From positions 1 through 64,000 of the forward strand of contig JAJEQR010000006.1 of the NCBI GenBank assembly GCA_020687485.1: 64,000 bases of DNA, written 5' to 3'. The translations under genes were made by a program, and so were the position numbers. The stretch's first letter is position 1. Every line of letters begins with the position of its first letter. The notes under the pieces were generated by a model. That model ran no database searches and was not told the DNA's origin. It saw only the letters and a program-made list of their open reading frames with translations. Shown here piece after piece: positions 1 to 12,167 of the stretch. The stretch comes from Hominifimenecus microfluidus. Lineage in GTDB: Bacteria > Bacillota > Clostridia > Lachnospirales > Lachnospiraceae.

Positions 1-121
1 GGGCGAGTTGAAGCGACTGGCAGCTAATAGGCGCGCGTCCCGGAGCCGGAAACGCAGCACCCGTGACCGGACTGAGCCTTTTCTGATGATTCCGGCAGGG
101 AATTGCCGCGGAATTGAAGTT

Positions 122-355
122 CCGCTGATAACTTGCTCCAAGGTAGAATATTGAGGAATCCCGCTGATAACTTGCTCCAAGGTAGAATATTGAGGAATCC
201 CGCTGATAACTTGCTCCAAGGTAGAATATTGAGAAATCCCGCTGATAACTTGCTCCAAGGTAGAATATTGAGGAATCCCGCTGATAACTTGCTCCAAGGT
301 AGAACATTGAGGAATCCCGCTGGTAACCTGTACCAGTGTAGAACTTCGCAACTAT
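122..355. repeat. 39-bp tandem repeat, six copies
   Basis: Six head-to-tail copies of a 39-bp unit start at 122, 161, 200, 239, 278 and 317. Copies 1, 2 and 4 are identical, copy 3 and copy 5 each differ by one base, and copy 6 is degenerate. There are no spacers, so this is not CRISPR. Because 39 is a multiple of three, one frame stays open through the array, but it starts at a TTG with no ribosome site and is probably not a gene. Confidence 0.95.
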
Positions 356-416
356 CAGTTTGGCAGAAGTAGCGTCAGAACGAAAAAATATAAAGGAAGG
401 ATTATAAGGTGAAAAG

Positions 417-1256
417 ATGAAGAACAAGAAGATAAGATTATTTTTAGGAGGAACATTGGCAGTTATGGGACTTACATTCTGTTCCTGTGAGGAGAGCAAT
501 ATGGTTGTAACAGAAAGTCTGTCCAGTAAGACAGAAGTGGATATGGAGACTATGGAAGAAAGCCAGGAAGAGACCGAAAGCCCCGCCACTTTGGAAGCAG
601 ATAGAAGCGAAGATGCATCGAACGTGTCGAGAACCGAAGCGCTTGAGATCTCTTCTGGCGAAAACAAGGAAATGCAGAACCATGAAACTTCCGATACTCA
701 AAGTGCAACTATGACAGCAGGGATAAACGAAAAGTCGCAACAGGATATGAGAGCAAGATCACAGGCTTTGATCGATTTGCTGAATACAATTAATACAGAA
801 GTTGCACCGGGGGCGGAAGGAAGCAGCGCAGTCGCTGATCGAATTATCGGTAATTTAAAAACGTGGGCTTCTGATACAGATATGAGTGAGGATGCGATAC
901 GAGAGACAGTAGTTAGCTGGCTCTCCGATCAGGGAAATGATGCACAGTTGGGGTTCGCAGGAAAACTGAAAGCCGTCTATGAAAGAATTGAAGCACCGAA
1001 TGAAACAATAAAAGCAATTGTCGATGCGGTACAGCTTCCGCTAGAAGCAGATAACGAATCTGTAATATCCGAGAATGAGGAATACCCAGGCGAGGATGTT
1101 GTGAAAGTCGTGAATTCGAAAGGTGAGTCTGCGACTTTGTATAAATTAGCGGATGGAAGATATATGGACCGTATCAACCGGGTCTTTATCTATGACGGTG
1201 CGGATACCTGGACGGATACGGATGAAATAATCTGGAGCAGAGCTGCAGCGCAGTAA
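417..1256 (+). CDS. putative lipoprotein of unknown function
   Basis: The 279-residue product begins with a basic stretch (MKNKKIRLF), a hydrophobic segment and the sequence TFCSCEES near residue 25, which resembles a lipobox with an atypical residue at -3. It is therefore probably exported and lipid-anchored. Residues about 30-105 are rich in Ser, Glu and Thr and look disordered. Residues about 110-215 look helical. The last 45 residues carry Tyr, Asp and Trp (VFIYDGADTW) and may be a small folded domain. No family is recognised. The start is supported by purine-rich sequence just upstream (AAGGTGAAAAG). It stands alone, with a strong terminator after it and uvrB next. Confidence 0.75.
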   Translation: MKNKKIRLFLGGTLAVMGLTFCSCEESNMVVTESLSSKTEVDMETMEESQEETESPATLEADRSEDASNVSRTEALEISSGENKEMQNHETSDTQSATMTAGINEKSQQDMRARSQALIDLLNTINTEVAPGAEGSSAVADRIIGNLKTWASDTDMSEDAIRETVVSWLSDQGNDAQLGFAGKLKAVYERIEAPNETIKAIVDAVQLPLEADNESVISENEEYPGEDVVKVVNSKGESATLYKLADGRYMDRINRVFIYDGADTWTDTDEIIWSRAAAQ

Positions 1257-1329
1257 ACCTAAAGAAATCGATTGACGTACAGCAAGTGCCTGGTCCCGGT
1301 TGCAGAGCAGTTCCTGGTATTTTTCCGTG

Positions 1330-1373
1330 AAAAAAGTACAGAACAAACATTCGATTTGTTCTGTACTTTTTTT
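1330..1373 (+). terminator. strong rho-independent terminator
   Basis: An 18-bp perfect inverted repeat (arms 1330-1347 and 1355-1372, core AGTACAGAACAAA) with a 7-base loop ends in a T-run. It separates the lipoprotein gene from uvrB. The A-run on the 5' side would let it also act on the minus strand. Confidence 0.9.
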
Positions 1374-1381
1374 CGCAGAAA

Positions 1382-1390
1382 TGTTATACT
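1382..1390 (+). promoter_or_regulatory. probable extended -10 promoter of uvrB
   Basis: TG-T-TATACT matches an extended -10 element about 48 bases before the uvrB start and directly after the terminator. No good -35 box is visible at 17 bp. No LexA box was recognised with confidence. Confidence 0.4.
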
Positions 1391-1437
1391 GAATACAAGT
1401 TTACTCTGTACGTTCAAGTATATATGGGAGAGTGTGT

Positions 1438-3420
<1,983 letters not shown>

Positions 3421-3486
3421 AAAGCCGGGCAGCAATTTATTTTCATCGTATGAAAACAGGGAATATAAAGATCAGGAGAAAATCAC

Positions 3487-6339
3487 ATGAAAGAGCAGCA
3501 ATATATTAAGATCCGGGGAGCGAACGAGCATAACCTGAAGAATATCTCCCTGGACATCCCGCGTAATGAGCTGGTGGTGCTGACCGGGCTTTCCGGGTCG
3601 GGCAAGTCTTCGCTGGCGTTCGATACTATCTATGCGGAAGGGCAGCGGCGCTATATGGAGTCGCTGTCTTCTTACGCAAGACAGTTCCTCGGACAGATGG
3701 AGAAGCCAGATGTGGAGAGCATCGAGGGCTTAAGCCCGGCGATTTCCATTGACCAGAAATCCACGAACCGCAATCCCAGATCGACTGTGGGAACGGTAAC
3801 GGAGATTTACGATTACCTGCGTCTGCTGTATGCCCGTGTGGGCACGCCGCATTGTCCGAAGTGCGGGCGTGTGATCCGCAGACAGACGGTGGATGAGATG
3901 GTGGATCAGTTGCTGGCACTTCCGGAGGGAAGCCGCATCCAGCTGCTGGCGCCGGTTGTGCGCGGCCGCAAGGGTGGGCATGTGAAGATTCTGGACAACG
4001 CCAGAAAGAGCGGTTATGTGAGAGTGCGTATCGATGAGAATCTGTACGAACTCTCCGAGGAAATCCATCTGGAGAAGAATATCAAGCATAATATTGAGAT
4101 TGTGATTGACCGTTTGAAGGTGCGGGATGGGATCCAGAACCGTTTGACAGACTCTCTGGAGACGGCGCTTGCGCTGACGGACGGGCTGGCAATGGTGGAT
4201 GTGAATGGAGAGGAGACCATCAATTTCAGTCAGAGCTTCGCGTGCCCGGACTGCGGCGTCAGTATTGAGGAAGTGGAGCCACGCAGCTTCTCCTTCAATA
4301 ACCCGTTCGGTGCGTGCCCGGATTGCTATGGTCTGGGGTATAAGATGGAGTTCGATATGGATCTGATCATCCCGGATCCGTCCTTAAGTATTCATGAAGG
4401 CGCAATTGTGGCTATGGGCTGGGGCTCTGCTGGCAAGGAAGGCAGTTATACGAATGCTTTGCTGAATGCGCTCTGCGAGAAATACCATTTTGACCTGGAT
4501 ACGCCTTATCAGGACTATCCGGAGGAGACAAAGGAGATTCTGGTTCATGGCACGAACGGTGTCCGCGTGCCGGTGCATTATGTCGGTGAGCGCGGCGAGG
4601 CCGTCTACGATGTTGCTTTCGACGGACTGCTGAAGAATCTGGAACGCCGCTATCGGGAGACAGGAGAATCCATGAAGGCGGAGTATGAGACGCTGATGAA
4701 GGTGACCCCCTGTCCGGCCTGTCATGGGCAGCGCCTGAAGTCGTCCTCCCTGGCGGTTACGGTTGGTGACAAGAATATTTATGAACTGACAGATATGCCG
4801 ATCGGTCAGGTCAGCGATTATCTGAAGCAGGTTCCGCTGACAGAAATGCAGAAGTCTATCAGTGGCCCGGTATTGAAGGAAGTTTATGCCCGTATCGGCT
4901 TTTTGATCGATGTCGGACTGGATTATCTGAGTCTGTCACGGGCGGCGGCGACGCTTTCCGGCGGTGAGGCGCAGCGTATTCGTCTGGCTACGCAGGTGGG
5001 CTCCGGATTAGTGGGTGTGGCTTATATTTTGGATGAACCGAGTATTGGTCTTCACCAGAGAGATAACGATAAGCTTCTTCGCACGCTTCTTCATCTGCGC
5101 GACTTGGGAAACAGTGTCCTTGTCGTAGAACATGATGAGGATACCATGCGTGCGGCGGATTTTATCGTGGATATCGGTCCGGGTGCCGGAGAGCACGGCG
5201 GTGAAGTTGTAGCAACCGGTACCGCGGAGGAAATTATGGCGACGAAGGGTTCCATTACCGGCGATTATCTGGCTGGAAGAAAGAGAATTCCTGTGCCGGA
5301 GAGCCGACGGAAACCGACCGGGTTCCTTACCATCAAAGGTGCGGCGGAGAATAATCTGAAGAAAGTTACGGTAAAGATTCCGCTGGGAATCATGACCTGT
5401 GTGACCGGTGTATCCGGTTCCGGCAAGAGTTCACTGGTGAATGAGATTCTGTACAAAGCGGCAGCGAAAGCACTGAACCGTGCCCGCACGATCCCGGGAA
5501 AGTACAGCTCCATCGAAGGGATGGAAGAACTCGACAAGGTAATTGCGATCGACCAATCACCGATCGGGCGCACGCCGCGTTCCAATCCGGCTACGTATAC
5601 CGGAGTCTTCGATCTGATCCGTGATCTCTTTGCAGGCACGAAAGACGCGAAGGCGCGCGGTTACAGTAAGGGACGCTTCAGTTTTAATGTGAAGGGCGGG
5701 CGCTGTGAAGCCTGCAGCGGTGATGGTATCCTGAAGATCGAGATGCACTTCCTGCCGGACGTCTATGTGCCCTGCGAGGTCTGCGGAGGCAAGCGTTATA
5801 ACCGTGAAACGCTGGAAGTAAAGTATAAGGGCAAGAGCATCTATGACGTATTGAATATGACGGTGGAGGAGGCGCTTGACTTCTTCGATGCCGTTCCCTC
5901 AATTCGCAGAAAGATCGAGATGCTGCACTACGTGGGTCTTTCCTATATTCGTCTGGGGCAGCCTTCCACGACACTCTCAGGCGGCGAGGCGCAGCGTGTG
6001 AAGCTGGCGACGGAGCTCTGCCGCCGCAGTACGGGCAGAACCCTTTATATCCTGGATGAACCGACGACCGGCCTTCACTTCGCGGACGTCCACAAGCTGG
6101 TGGAGATCCTTCACCGCCTGGCAGACGGCGGCAACACCGTCGTTGTGATCGAGCATAACCTGGATGTCATCAAGACGGCGGATTACCTGATCGATATGGG
6201 TCCGGAGGGAGGCGACGGCGGCGGAACTGTGGTAGCTGTCGGCACACCGGAAGAGGTTGCGGAGAACCCGGCTTCCTATACCGGATTCTATGTAAAGAAA
6301 TATCTGGAAGCCGCAAAGAAAGCGGAAACATTAGAATAA
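3487..6339 (+). CDS. uvrA: UvrABC excinuclease subunit A
   Basis: UvrA is the ABC-type ATPase dimer that first recognises bulky DNA lesions and loads UvrB. The 950-residue protein has two ATPase modules, with Walker [10 protein letters not shown] near the N-terminus and GVSGSGKSS near residue 640. Both modules carry the signature LSGGEAQR. Cysteine pairs of the zinc-binding modules are present (CPKCG, CPDCG, CEAC and CEVCGG). AGGAG lies 7 bases before the ATG. Length and domain order are those of normal class I UvrA rather than the resistance-type UvrA2. Confidence 0.98.
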   Translation: MKEQQYIKIRGANEHNLKNISLDIPRNELVVLTGLSGSGKSSLAFDTIYAEGQRRYMESLSSYARQFLGQMEKPDVESIEGLSPAISIDQKSTNRNPRSTVGTVTEIYDYLRLLYARVGTPHCPKCGRVIRRQTVDEMVDQLLALPEGSRIQLLAPVVRGRKGGHVKILDNARKSGYVRVRIDENLYELSEEIHLEKNIKHNIEIVIDRLKVRDGIQNRLTDSLETALALTDGLAMVDVNGEETINFSQSFACPDCGVSIEEVEPRSFSFNNPFGACPDCYGLGYKMEFDMDLIIPDPSLSIHEGAIVAMGWGSAGKEGSYTNALLNALCEKYHFDLDTPYQDYPEETKEILVHGTNGVRVPVHYVGERGEAVYDVAFDGLLKNLERRYRETGESMKAEYETLMKVTPCPACHGQRLKSSSLAVTVGDKNIYELTDMPIGQVSDYLKQVPLTEMQKSISGPVLKEVYARIGFLIDVGLDYLSLSRAAATLSGGEAQRIRLATQVGSGLVGVAYILDEPSIGLHQRDNDKLLRTLLHLRDLGNSVLVVEHDEDTMRAADFIVDIGPGAGEHGGEVVATGTAEEIMATKGSITGDYLAGRKRIPVPESRRKPTGFLTIKGAAENNLKKVTVKIPLGIMTCVTGVSGSGKSSLVNEILYKAAAKALNRARTIPGKYSSIEGMEELDKVIAIDQSPIGRTPRSNPATYTGVFDLIRDLFAGTKDAKARGYSKGRFSFNVKGGRCEACSGDGILKIEMHFLPDVYVPCEVCGGKRYNRETLEVKYKGKSIYDVLNMTVEEALDFFDAVPSIRRKIEMLHYVGLSYIRLGQPSTTLSGGEAQRVKLATELCRRSTGRTLYILDEPTTGLHFADVHKLVEILHRLADGGNTVVVIEHNLDVIKTADYLIDMGPEGGDGGGTVVAVGTPEEVAENPASYTGFYVKKYLEAAKKAETLE

Positions 6340-6369
6340 TTGCCAGAATATGAAAGGACAGGAATTGCA

Positions 6370-6645
6370 ATGAGAGAAATCATGTTAAGCGGGCAGTATA
6401 TGAAGACGCCGGCGGATCTGCACAAGTATATTGAGAGCGAGATGCTCTTTCCGGAGGGCAGTGCCCGTACCATGGAAGGACTCTGGGACGAACTCATGAA
6501 GATCGAGTATCCGACGCATATCACGTTGATTCATTCCTCTGCTATGCTGGATGAGATTTACGAGTACGGGGAAGAATTGGTGCAGGATTTCTATGATGCC
6601 TGCATCGAGAACCCGAATCTTACTTTTACGCTTGTGGAACGCTAG
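6370..6645 (+). CDS. barstar-like ribonuclease inhibitor family protein
   Basis: The small acidic product (91 residues from MREIMLSG) resembles the barstar fold: a leading beta strand, a helix with a DLHKYIESE pattern, the family-typical GLWDEL segment, then YPTHITLIHS and a final beta strand (NLTFTLVER). Barstar inhibits barnase-type secreted ribonucleases. No barnase-like gene is nearby, so the partner is unknown. The ATG at 6370 is preferred to the frame's earlier ATG at 6340, because the family similarity begins here and AAGGACAGGA lies just upstream. It follows uvrA by 30 bases and a terminator follows it, so it is likely the last gene of the uvrBA transcript. Confidence 0.75.
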   Translation: MREIMLSGQYMKTPADLHKYIESEMLFPEGSARTMEGLWDELMKIEYPTHITLIHSSAMLDEIYEYGEELVQDFYDACIENPNLTFTLVER

Positions 6646-6690
6646 AACCGTTTTGGCAGAGATTTTATCGAAAATGACCAGATGATTCTG

Positions 6691-6741
6691 ACAGGGTGGC
6701 CCTTCTGTGTGAGAAACAGAGAAGGACCGTCCTGTTTTTTT
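6691..6741 (+). terminator. rho-independent terminator after the uvrBA unit
   Basis: ACAGG pairs with CCTGT and an inner CCTTCTGT pairs with ACAGAGAAGG around a GTGAGAA loop, followed by a run of seven T. It ends the uvrB-uvrA-barstar unit. Confidence 0.85.
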
Positions 6742-6814
6742 GTGAATGCGTCGAAAAATCATCGAAAAACCTGTACTATTGCTTTGAAACAGAAAATAAA
6801 AATACAAAACAATA

Positions 6815-6843
6815 TTGAAAAAATTATAAAGGCGCAATATAAT
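6815..6843 (+). promoter_or_regulatory. sigma-A promoter of the pilus operon
   Basis: TTGAAA (6815-6820), a 17-base spacer and a perfect TATAAT (6838-6843) lie 73 bases before the first pilus gene and after the preceding terminator. No operator was recognised. Confidence 0.8.
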
Positions 6844-6916
6844 ACACGGCGGAAAGAAAAAACACACGAAAAAAACGTGATAAGCAGTAAATAACTTACA
6901 AAAGAGATGAGAAGAA

Positions 6917-9900
6917 ATGCATAGTAATAAAAGATGGCCTGTTTTCATACTTTCCATCGCTTTGATTCTGGGAATATTGCAACCATATCCGATCGTTTCA
7001 GCGGAAAGTGAACAAACTTATGAGAACTATGATGAGAATGATAAGGATGCGTCTGGTGAAATAAATACAGACGCGTTTGATGCGTCTTCTTGTGTTCAGA
7101 GCGTAAAGGTATCCTATCAGTCAGGCGGACGCTGGGTCAGTATCGATGAAAATACCAGAGATATTCCGGTGGATACCAGGCTTAAGATTACTATGACGTA
7201 TGAAGGTGTCAGCAAAGATGATGTAATTGCGCACGGTAATACGATGAAATATACACTGCCGGAATTGCTAGTGGATCCGTCAGTCGCTTATAATTTGATA
7301 CAGGACAGTGACGGCAATGAGATCGGAACGATACAGGCAGACACAGACAGCAGAGCTGTTTTTTTGACATTTACAGATGAATTTTTTCAGAAAGAAGAGC
7401 AGGAAGGCATTCAGCAGATTGACGGTAGTTTTTCTTTTTATGCAGGTGCGGACAGAGAAAAACTGAAAGAGGATCCGGATCCTGTATTGATTGTAGGAAA
7501 TCAGCAGATTCCGCTCCATTTTGAAAAAGACAGTGATGCAAGACTGGGAAATTTGAATCTGGAAAAAAGTACCGGTGTTTTTGGAACAGATGAAGAAGGA
7601 TCCTGGATTCAGTATACATTGACGGTAACTACCGGAGATACCGCAATGCCGGATGTGAAGGTTACGGATCATTTTACATCGAATGTGAAGTATATTGATC
7701 GTTATATGGGTGTCTCTGGGAATGAAGTTCTGGCGGAGACCGGGGAAAATGCGGAAGACCGCCCCTATGAGACCGGGGATCAGGCGGGAAGCGGAAGCAT
7801 TTATCTTGGCAATCTTATTACTTCCGATCAGCCGGTTCCGGATCCTGCCGGAGATAGTTATTCCGCTCCCGGAATTCTGGTGTGGCATGTGGGAGATATG
7901 GGCGCAAATGAAACCAGAAATCTTACCTACAAGGCTCGATTAACCCCCGAGTATACAGGCGGCCAGAACAGAGGAACCATTACGAATACGGCATCTGTTT
8001 ATTCGAAGGAATATCCGCATCAGAGTGTATCGGAAAATTTCACTCCATCCGTGAAAGCAGGTATTACAAAGACGGCAGGTGCTTATGTACCTGATGCTTA
8101 TGGTGACGGAGGAACGATCACTTATCAGGTGACGGTACGTGCGGATGAGAATAATACATATGATTTAAACAATGTAAAAATTTATGACAACATGAAGGAG
8201 GGCGGTACGGAGGTAAAATATTTGCCGTCTCTGGATTATGTGGAAGGCAGTTTCCATTTATATGAAGGAGGTACGGCGGATGTTTCCCGGGAACTTTCCA
8301 TCGAAGAAAATCCGCATGCCGGTCAGAAGAATCCGGCGATTGTAAGTTCAGATACAGAGAAAAGGTTTGATCTGTATGCCGGAACACTGAAGCCGGGAGA
8401 GCAAAAGACGCTGACCTATCAGGTACGGGTGAAAGGGAATATCTTTGCAGCAGGCAACGAAGATATTGGAATTAAGAATGCAGCAGCCATTTATTCCGAT
8501 GATACGGTATCCGGCGGTAATTATCAGCTGGCTGCGGCAAAGGCATCGAAAACGCTCGGAAAGAAGGTATGGGATCGAAAACTGCAGAGTGAAAAAACAG
8601 AGCAGGAGACAACAGTAACGGTTGGAGACCGGGAGCCGGTTTATAAGAAGCAGGATAGTTCCTGGCAGGAAGATGGAGATGCAGACAGAATCTTTACAGT
8701 ACCGGAGGGAAGCTTCCGGTATCAGGTTGTGGTAAATGAAGCGGCTGACTGGAATGTATCCTCCTCCATTTTCGGCGATATCCTGAAGAATGATTATCTG
8801 ATTTACACAGGCTATCTAAAAATTGACTATTATGAAAAAGGGTTAAGTACTTCACCTGCGACGGATGCGGAGGCGGTACGTTTGCTGGAAGCACAGACAC
8901 CTGCGCGAACCGTATGGGCCGATATTCAGAGTGAAACACAGTTTAGTTTCTCACCGACTGATCTTGGGTTGCCGAAAGACAGGGGGGCTTTTGTCCTGAC
9001 TTACTATGCGTCACCAAATCATGTGGAGGATGTCAGCCAGGTAACTTCCGGAAATTCCTTTGAACTGACGGGAACAGCCGTTGGTCCGGGTGGAAGTTCC
9101 GTCGAGCTGTCCGGCGTACGGGTCAGTACTTCAGCTGTGGTTGAAGGCGGGAAGAACCTGGATGCCGTAAAATCCGGATGGTATTTTGATCATAATAAGG
9201 AACGCGGCGATTGGAAGGCCGGACATTTATACTGGGTAATTGATGTCACAGGTTCAGAGATTGATGCGGGAACTGAATTTAAAGATGTGCCTAGTACGAC
9301 TAGCGGACAGAAACATTTGATGCGCAGAACCTCTATGGTGGGGCTTTATGTCGGAAAGCTTCCAGAAGGAAAGACTTTTACCGAATACTACGGATCTGTG
9401 AAGGATCTGGAAGCAGACAGCGGAATGCGAAAGCTCGTCGGAAATGTGAAGAACAAAGAAACGGTTCCTGCGAATGCGGACTATTCCTGGGATGCAACCA
9501 ATGAGCAGGCTACGATTCAAATCCGGAAAATGTTGAAACTGCAGAACGAGGAACATCTGTACATCGTGCTGCAGACAGCACCGGCGAGCGCGATGGGAAC
9601 AAGGGACTGTCGTACATTCGTAAACAGCCTGGAAGTGAAGGACAGTAATGCTTCGGAGTTTGTGAAAGCCAATGAGGCAGATATTCGTGCTGTGGGAGCA
9701 GGTACGAACTTTAAGGAGTTGGTTGGAGTTTACGAATATGATGGAAGCGCCTGGAAGAATATTCAGCAGTACTGGGGCAACTCCTATGCGAAGTTGATTA
9801 CCAGTGAGATTAAAGAGCCGGGAACCTATGTAGAGTGGCGAATCAAGATTAACTATGCCGGAGATCTGGAGGGAACGGTTCACGTAGAGGATCTCATTCC

Positions 9901-11641
9901 GGAAGGAATGGATCCGGTTTACGCCAGATACTTCTGGATCAGCCCGGATCTTTACTACAATGCGCCGGAAGTACCGGAAATCCCGGAGCTGGAGGAGGAT
10001 GCGTCTTGGATGCGCATGGAAATTACCAATTGGATTGACGGTAATCAAAAAGGACCGAAACAGCGCACCTGTATCGCGTATTACAATGCGGAAACTCGGC
10101 AGCTCCGGTTTGATGTCACCAATCTTCAGAAAGGAGGTTCGTCTCAGGATAAGCGTTCTCTGGAAATCCAGATAGTTACAAAGGTCAGTGACAGTGAGAT
10201 GATGCTGAACGGAGTACAGAAAAGTTATACAAATGTGAGTAACGTGACAAATGAATCACAGAATGTGATCAGTAATTCTTCGGCAGTTGTTACCCTTACC
10301 AAAAAAACAATCACCAAGACGATGGGGAATGTAACTAATAACCGTCTGCCGTTTACACTGACGGTAAACAGCCTGGGGGAAGATATTGTAAAAGGAGAAG
10401 ATACGCTGACTCTGGTGGATGAAATAAAAAGTCCACTTCAGTTTGAGTTGGATTCTCTTGTGGTAAAGGATAAAAATGGAAATACTGTACAGGGTGTTAC
10501 GGCCAGGATTGAAGAAACCGATACTGGTCAGAAGATCACGTTGACCGTGCCGGATGGAAAAAAACTGACTGTTACGTATGAAGCTTCTCTGCACGCAGCT
10601 CCGAACCAGGATATTTCAGTAGATAATTCTGCGTACTGGTTCGGATATCGGCAGGATATGGCACAAATTAAGAATGCTACAGTGCAATATCATGTAGAAG
10701 CAACTGCCGGGATCAGCCAGAGTGCGGTACTCTGTATAAAGAAAGCGGATCAGGATGATACGGCTGTCGAACTGGAGGGAGCTGATTTCACTTTACAGCA
10801 GGTAGAGTGGGATGCGGAAGCTGCCGCATGGAGCGCATCCGGGAGCGGTCAGATTCTAAGGGGATCCACAGATGAAACTGGAACGCTTCTGTTCGGAACC
10901 GGAGGAACAAAATTAGAGTATAACACAGTATATTGTCTGAGAGAGACAAAAGCACCGGATGGATATGTTCTGGACAGCACGCCGAGATATTATGTGATTG
11001 CAAAAGCACAGGACGAAGTTTATCCGGAAGAACTGGAACAGTGGCGTCAGCATGGAGCGGAAATTTATTACAGTGGTTCGACTTATAAAGTAACTATTTA
11101 CAATCAAAGAGGAACACTGATGCTGAATAAAAAATTCCAGGATGTGAATGGAAACGAAATTACCGGCACCAGAATACCGGATGGTACTTATCGCTTTGGA
11201 CTATACGCTTATAAAGAAAATAGAAATTATAAAAATGAAACAGCTTTGCAAATCATGGAGATTACTTGCAAGAACGGAAAAATGACTTATAAGCGAGATG
11301 GTACTCTTATAGATAAACCTCAGTTTGCGCAATTGTCTGTGGGAGCGAGGTACTGTGTCCTGGAACTGGATGAAAAAGGGATACCGGCGGAGAAAAACGG
11401 AGAAATTTACACAATGGAAAGCGGCCTGGATTTTCGGGTAGAATACGCAAGAGGCATTCAGATGATAACGATTTCACAGAATGGAGGTACAGATCCTGTG
11501 GAAATCATTAATCGACAGTACGTCCGCATGACCCCGGGAACAGGAATCTTTACCGGATCCAACGGGATTTATGAAAGCCTGCTCGCCGGAGTGATTGTTG
11601 CTGGTATTGTCGCTTTTCGGATTCGACGAAGGAGAACCTAG
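6917..11641 (+). CDS. large LPXTG-like surface adhesin, probable pilus tip subunit
   Basis: The 1574-residue protein starts with a signal peptide (cleavage near IVSAES) and continues through several beta-rich repeats of the isopeptide/DUF11 type. Segments such as LEKSTGVFGTDEEGSWIQYT and ITKTAGAYVPDAYGDG mark repeat starts. Near residues 1270-1360 there is a SpaA/CnaB-like domain with the typical ending LRETKAPDGYVL, and a second one covers about 1398-1537. The C-terminus has a sorting signal MTPGTGIFTGSN, a hydrophobic stretch and a RIRRRRT tail. It is the first gene of a pilus operon, the position taken by Cpa, the tip adhesin of streptococcal FCT loci. By context it is the tip or an accessory pilin. 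Ligand unknown; a thioester domain was not confirmed. Confidence 0.88.
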   Translation: MHSNKRWPVFILSIALILGILQPYPIVSAESEQTYENYDENDKDASGEINTDAFDASSCVQSVKVSYQSGGRWVSIDENTRDIPVDTRLKITMTYEGVSKDDVIAHGNTMKYTLPELLVDPSVAYNLIQDSDGNEIGTIQADTDSRAVFLTFTDEFFQKEEQEGIQQIDGSFSFYAGADREKLKEDPDPVLIVGNQQIPLHFEKDSDARLGNLNLEKSTGVFGTDEEGSWIQYTLTVTTGDTAMPDVKVTDHFTSNVKYIDRYMGVSGNEVLAETGENAEDRPYETGDQAGSGSIYLGNLITSDQPVPDPAGDSYSAPGILVWHVGDMGANETRNLTYKARLTPEYTGGQNRGTITNTASVYSKEYPHQSVSENFTPSVKAGITKTAGAYVPDAYGDGGTITYQVTVRADENNTYDLNNVKIYDNMKEGGTEVKYLPSLDYVEGSFHLYEGGTADVSRELSIEENPHAGQKNPAIVSSDTEKRFDLYAGTLKPGEQKTLTYQVRVKGNIFAAGNEDIGIKNAAAIYSDDTVSGGNYQLAAAKASKTLGKKVWDRKLQSEKTEQETTVTVGDREPVYKKQDSSWQEDGDADRIFTVPEGSFRYQVVVNEAADWNVSSSIFGDILKNDYLIYTGYLKIDYYEKGLSTSPATDAEAVRLLEAQTPARTVWADIQSETQFSFSPTDLGLPKDRGAFVLTYYASPNHVEDVSQVTSGNSFELTGTAVGPGGSSVELSGVRVSTSAVVEGGKNLDAVKSGWYFDHNKERGDWKAGHLYWVIDVTGSEIDAGTEFKDVPSTTSGQKHLMRRTSMVGLYVGKLPEGKTFTEYYGSVKDLEADSGMRKLVGNVKNKETVPANADYSWDATNEQATIQIRKMLKLQNEEHLYIVLQTAPASAMGTRDCRTFVNSLEVKDSNASEFVKANEADIRAVGAGTNFKELVGVYEYDGSAWKNIQQYWGNSYAKLITSEIKEPGTYVEWRIKINYAGDLEGTVHVEDLIPEGMDPVYARYFWISPDLYYNAPEVPEIPELEEDASWMRMEITNWIDGNQKGPKQRTCIAYYNAETRQLRFDVTNLQKGGSSQDKRSLEIQIVTKVSDSEMMLNGVQKSYTNVSNVTNESQNVISNSSAVVTLTKKTITKTMGNVTNNRLPFTLTVNSLGEDIVKGEDTLTLVDEIKSPLQFELDSLVVKDKNGNTVQGVTARIEETDTGQKITLTVPDGKKLTVTYEASLHAAPNQDISVDNSAYWFGYRQDMAQIKNATVQYHVEATAGISQSAVLCIKKADQDDTAVELEGADFTLQQVEWDAEAAAWSASGSGQILRGSTDETGTLLFGTGGTKLEYNTVYCLRETKAPDGYVLDSTPRYYVIAKAQDEVYPEELEQWRQHGAEIYYSGSTYKVTIYNQRGTLMLNKKFQDVNGNEITGTRIPDGTYRFGLYAYKENRNYKNETALQIMEITCKNGKMTYKRDGTLIDKPQFAQLSVGARYCVLELDEKGIPAEKNGEIYTMESGLDFRVEYARGIQMITISQNGGTDPVEIINRQYVRMTPGTGIFTGSNGIYESLLAGVIVAGIVAFRIRRRRT

Positions 11642-12136
11642 ATGAAACGTTCAATGTGGAAGGAATATCGGCGTTTTTTTATCCGGCTTGCAGTATTTCT
11701 CCTTCTTCTGTATCTGGCCTTTATGAAGGTGCTGTTTTTAAAACAAGTGAAAGGGATGGACATGTTTCCTTCGCTGAAGGATGGAGATCTGGTGCTGGGA
11801 TACCGGTTGCAGAAGGAGTTCCGAACGAATGACATTATCGCTTATGAAGAAGAGGGAACCCTTCATTTCGGGAGAGTGATCGCAAAAGAAGGAGACCAGG
11901 TAAAAATAAGTGATGGCGGCGAGGTGACGATCAATGGAGTTGCTGAAAGCAGTCAGATATGGTATCCCGATTATGATGGCGGAGATCTGGATTATCCCTT
12001 CCAGGTCCCGGAAAATACTCTGTTTATTCTGGGAGATTATCGCACAGACACTATGGATAGTCGGAATTACGGGGCAATTCCTGTAGAACAGGTAAAAGGT
12101 AAAGTAATTACACTTCTTCGAAGAAGAGGATTGTAA
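11642..12136 (+). CDS. SipA-like signal peptidase I homologue lacking the Ser/Lys dyad
   Basis: The 164-residue protein has one N-terminal membrane segment and an S26 (signal peptidase I) fold, shown by KGMDMFPSLKDGD, FGRVIAKEGDQV and LGDYRTDTMDSRNYG. In active enzymes the first motif contains the nucleophile Ser (SMxP) and the second the general base Lys (KRV). Here they are Asp40 and Gly77. From memory, streptococcal SipA has the same Asp/Gly exchange, is inactive as a peptidase and is required for pilus assembly. The gene lies between the adhesin and the backbone pilin, as sipA does, so an assembly or chaperone role is inferred. Its ATG directly follows the adhesin stop codon. Confidence 0.85.
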   Translation: MKRSMWKEYRRFFIRLAVFLLLLYLAFMKVLFLKQVKGMDMFPSLKDGDLVLGYRLQKEFRTNDIIAYEEEGTLHFGRVIAKEGDQVKISDGGEVTINGVAESSQIWYPDYDGGDLDYPFQVPENTLFILGDYRTDTMDSRNYGAIPVEQVKGKVITLLRRRGL

Positions 12137-12167
12137 TAAAAAAAAAACAAACGAGGAGACACATGTT

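Noticed and set aside
2..154. Open frame at the window edge (GELKRLAANRRASRSRK...) that could be the end of a gene
   Set aside because: It runs into the tandem repeat, has no recognisable domain, and its upstream part is outside the window.
122..355. Tandem array as a CRISPR
   Set aside because: Units are contiguous with no spacers and no cas genes are present.
133..372. 79-residue frame made of a 13-residue repeat
   Set aside because: It starts at TTG without a ribosome site and exists only because the 39-bp repeat is a multiple of three.
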